From: Bacteroidales bacterium
Lineage (GTDB): Bacteria > Bacteroidota > Bacteroidia > Bacteroidales > JAADJA01
Assembly (NCBI GenBank): GCA_021107975.1
Contig: JAIORT010000178.1
Coordinates: forward strand, 1 to 6,586
DNA: 6,586 nt
Reading direction: 5' to 3'
The translations under genes were made by a program, and so were the position numbers. The notes below the pieces were generated by a model. The model was not told the origin of the DNA. It saw nothing but the letters and a program-made list of their open reading frames with translations, and did no database searches. The stretch's first letter is position 1, and each line of letters starts with the position of its first letter. Shown here piece by piece: positions 6,430 through 6,586 of this stretch.

Positions 6430-6527
6430 AAATAACAAATAACAATTAACAATTAACAATTAACAAATAACAAATAACAAATAACAAATAACAATTAACA
6501 ATTAACAATTAACAATTAACAATTAAC
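6430..6527. repeat. Heptamer array, 14 copies in two variants
   Basis: Fourteen perfect 7-bp units run without a break. Two variants occur, A = AAATAAC and B = AATTAAC, in the order A2 B3 A4 B5. On the minus strand the units read GTTATTT and GTTAATT, giving a TTG every 7 bases. It fills most of the gap between tRNA-Ser and the pseudo-tRNA array, where a promoter for the array would be expected. No convincing TAnnTTTG element was found in 6410-6549. Confidence 0.95.
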
Positions 6528-6549
6528 AAACTTCTTACTTCATGTTCTT

Positions 6550-6586
<37 letters not shown>

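Overview
The window looks like chromosomal DNA of a member of the Bacteroidota. The evidence is a protease that closely resembles Porphyromonas gingivalis dipeptidyl-peptidase 5, lipoproteins with a Cys+1 signal (one followed by a charged K/E-rich run typical of surface export in this phylum), AT-rich spacers without Shine-Dalgarno sequences, and a stand-alone MnmD-type tRNA methyltransferase. No mobile-element gene, CRISPR array or phage gene is visible.

Layout from left to right: (1) an AT-rich lipoprotein gene on the + strand with an Ig-like domain and a probable beta-propeller (246-1535). (2) A small convergent ORF of unknown function (1564-1749, minus). (3) A 216-bp divergent spacer leading to mnmD (1966-2649, plus). 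(4) A short convergent spacer with competing inverted repeats. (5) A four-helix membrane protein gene (2758-3111, minus). (6) A 53-bp minisatellite built from nonamers (3126-3433), followed by an inverted 17-bp repeat cluster (3437-3486), filling the gap up to the protease gene. (7) An S9 family/DPP5-like lipoprotein peptidase (3499-5601, minus). (8) A strong bidirectional terminator (5681-5717). (9) An intact tRNA-Pro(UGG) gene (5719-5793, minus). (10) Seven identical 88-bp units (5794-6409), each a broken copy of that tRNA with a foreign hairpin in place of the anticodon arm. (11) A two-letter heptamer array (6430-6527). (12) The 3' end of a probable tRNA-Ser (6550-6586, minus), cut by the window edge.

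The protein genes appear to be independent housekeeping or accessory genes and do not form a pathway. The protease and the membrane protein are on the same strand but are separated by about 390 bp of repeats. MnmD modifies U34 of a set of tRNAs that does not normally include tRNA-Pro, so its nearness to the tRNA genes is probably coincidental.

The most unusual part is the right end. On the minus strand, tRNA-Ser, the heptamer array, seven pseudo-tRNA units and tRNA-Pro follow one another with no visible terminator until 5681-5717. A single transcript would therefore carry seven tRNA-Pro 5' parts that lack a 3' acceptor strand. Whether this is a functional RNA array, a recent neutral expansion or an assembly artefact cannot be settled from the sequence alone.
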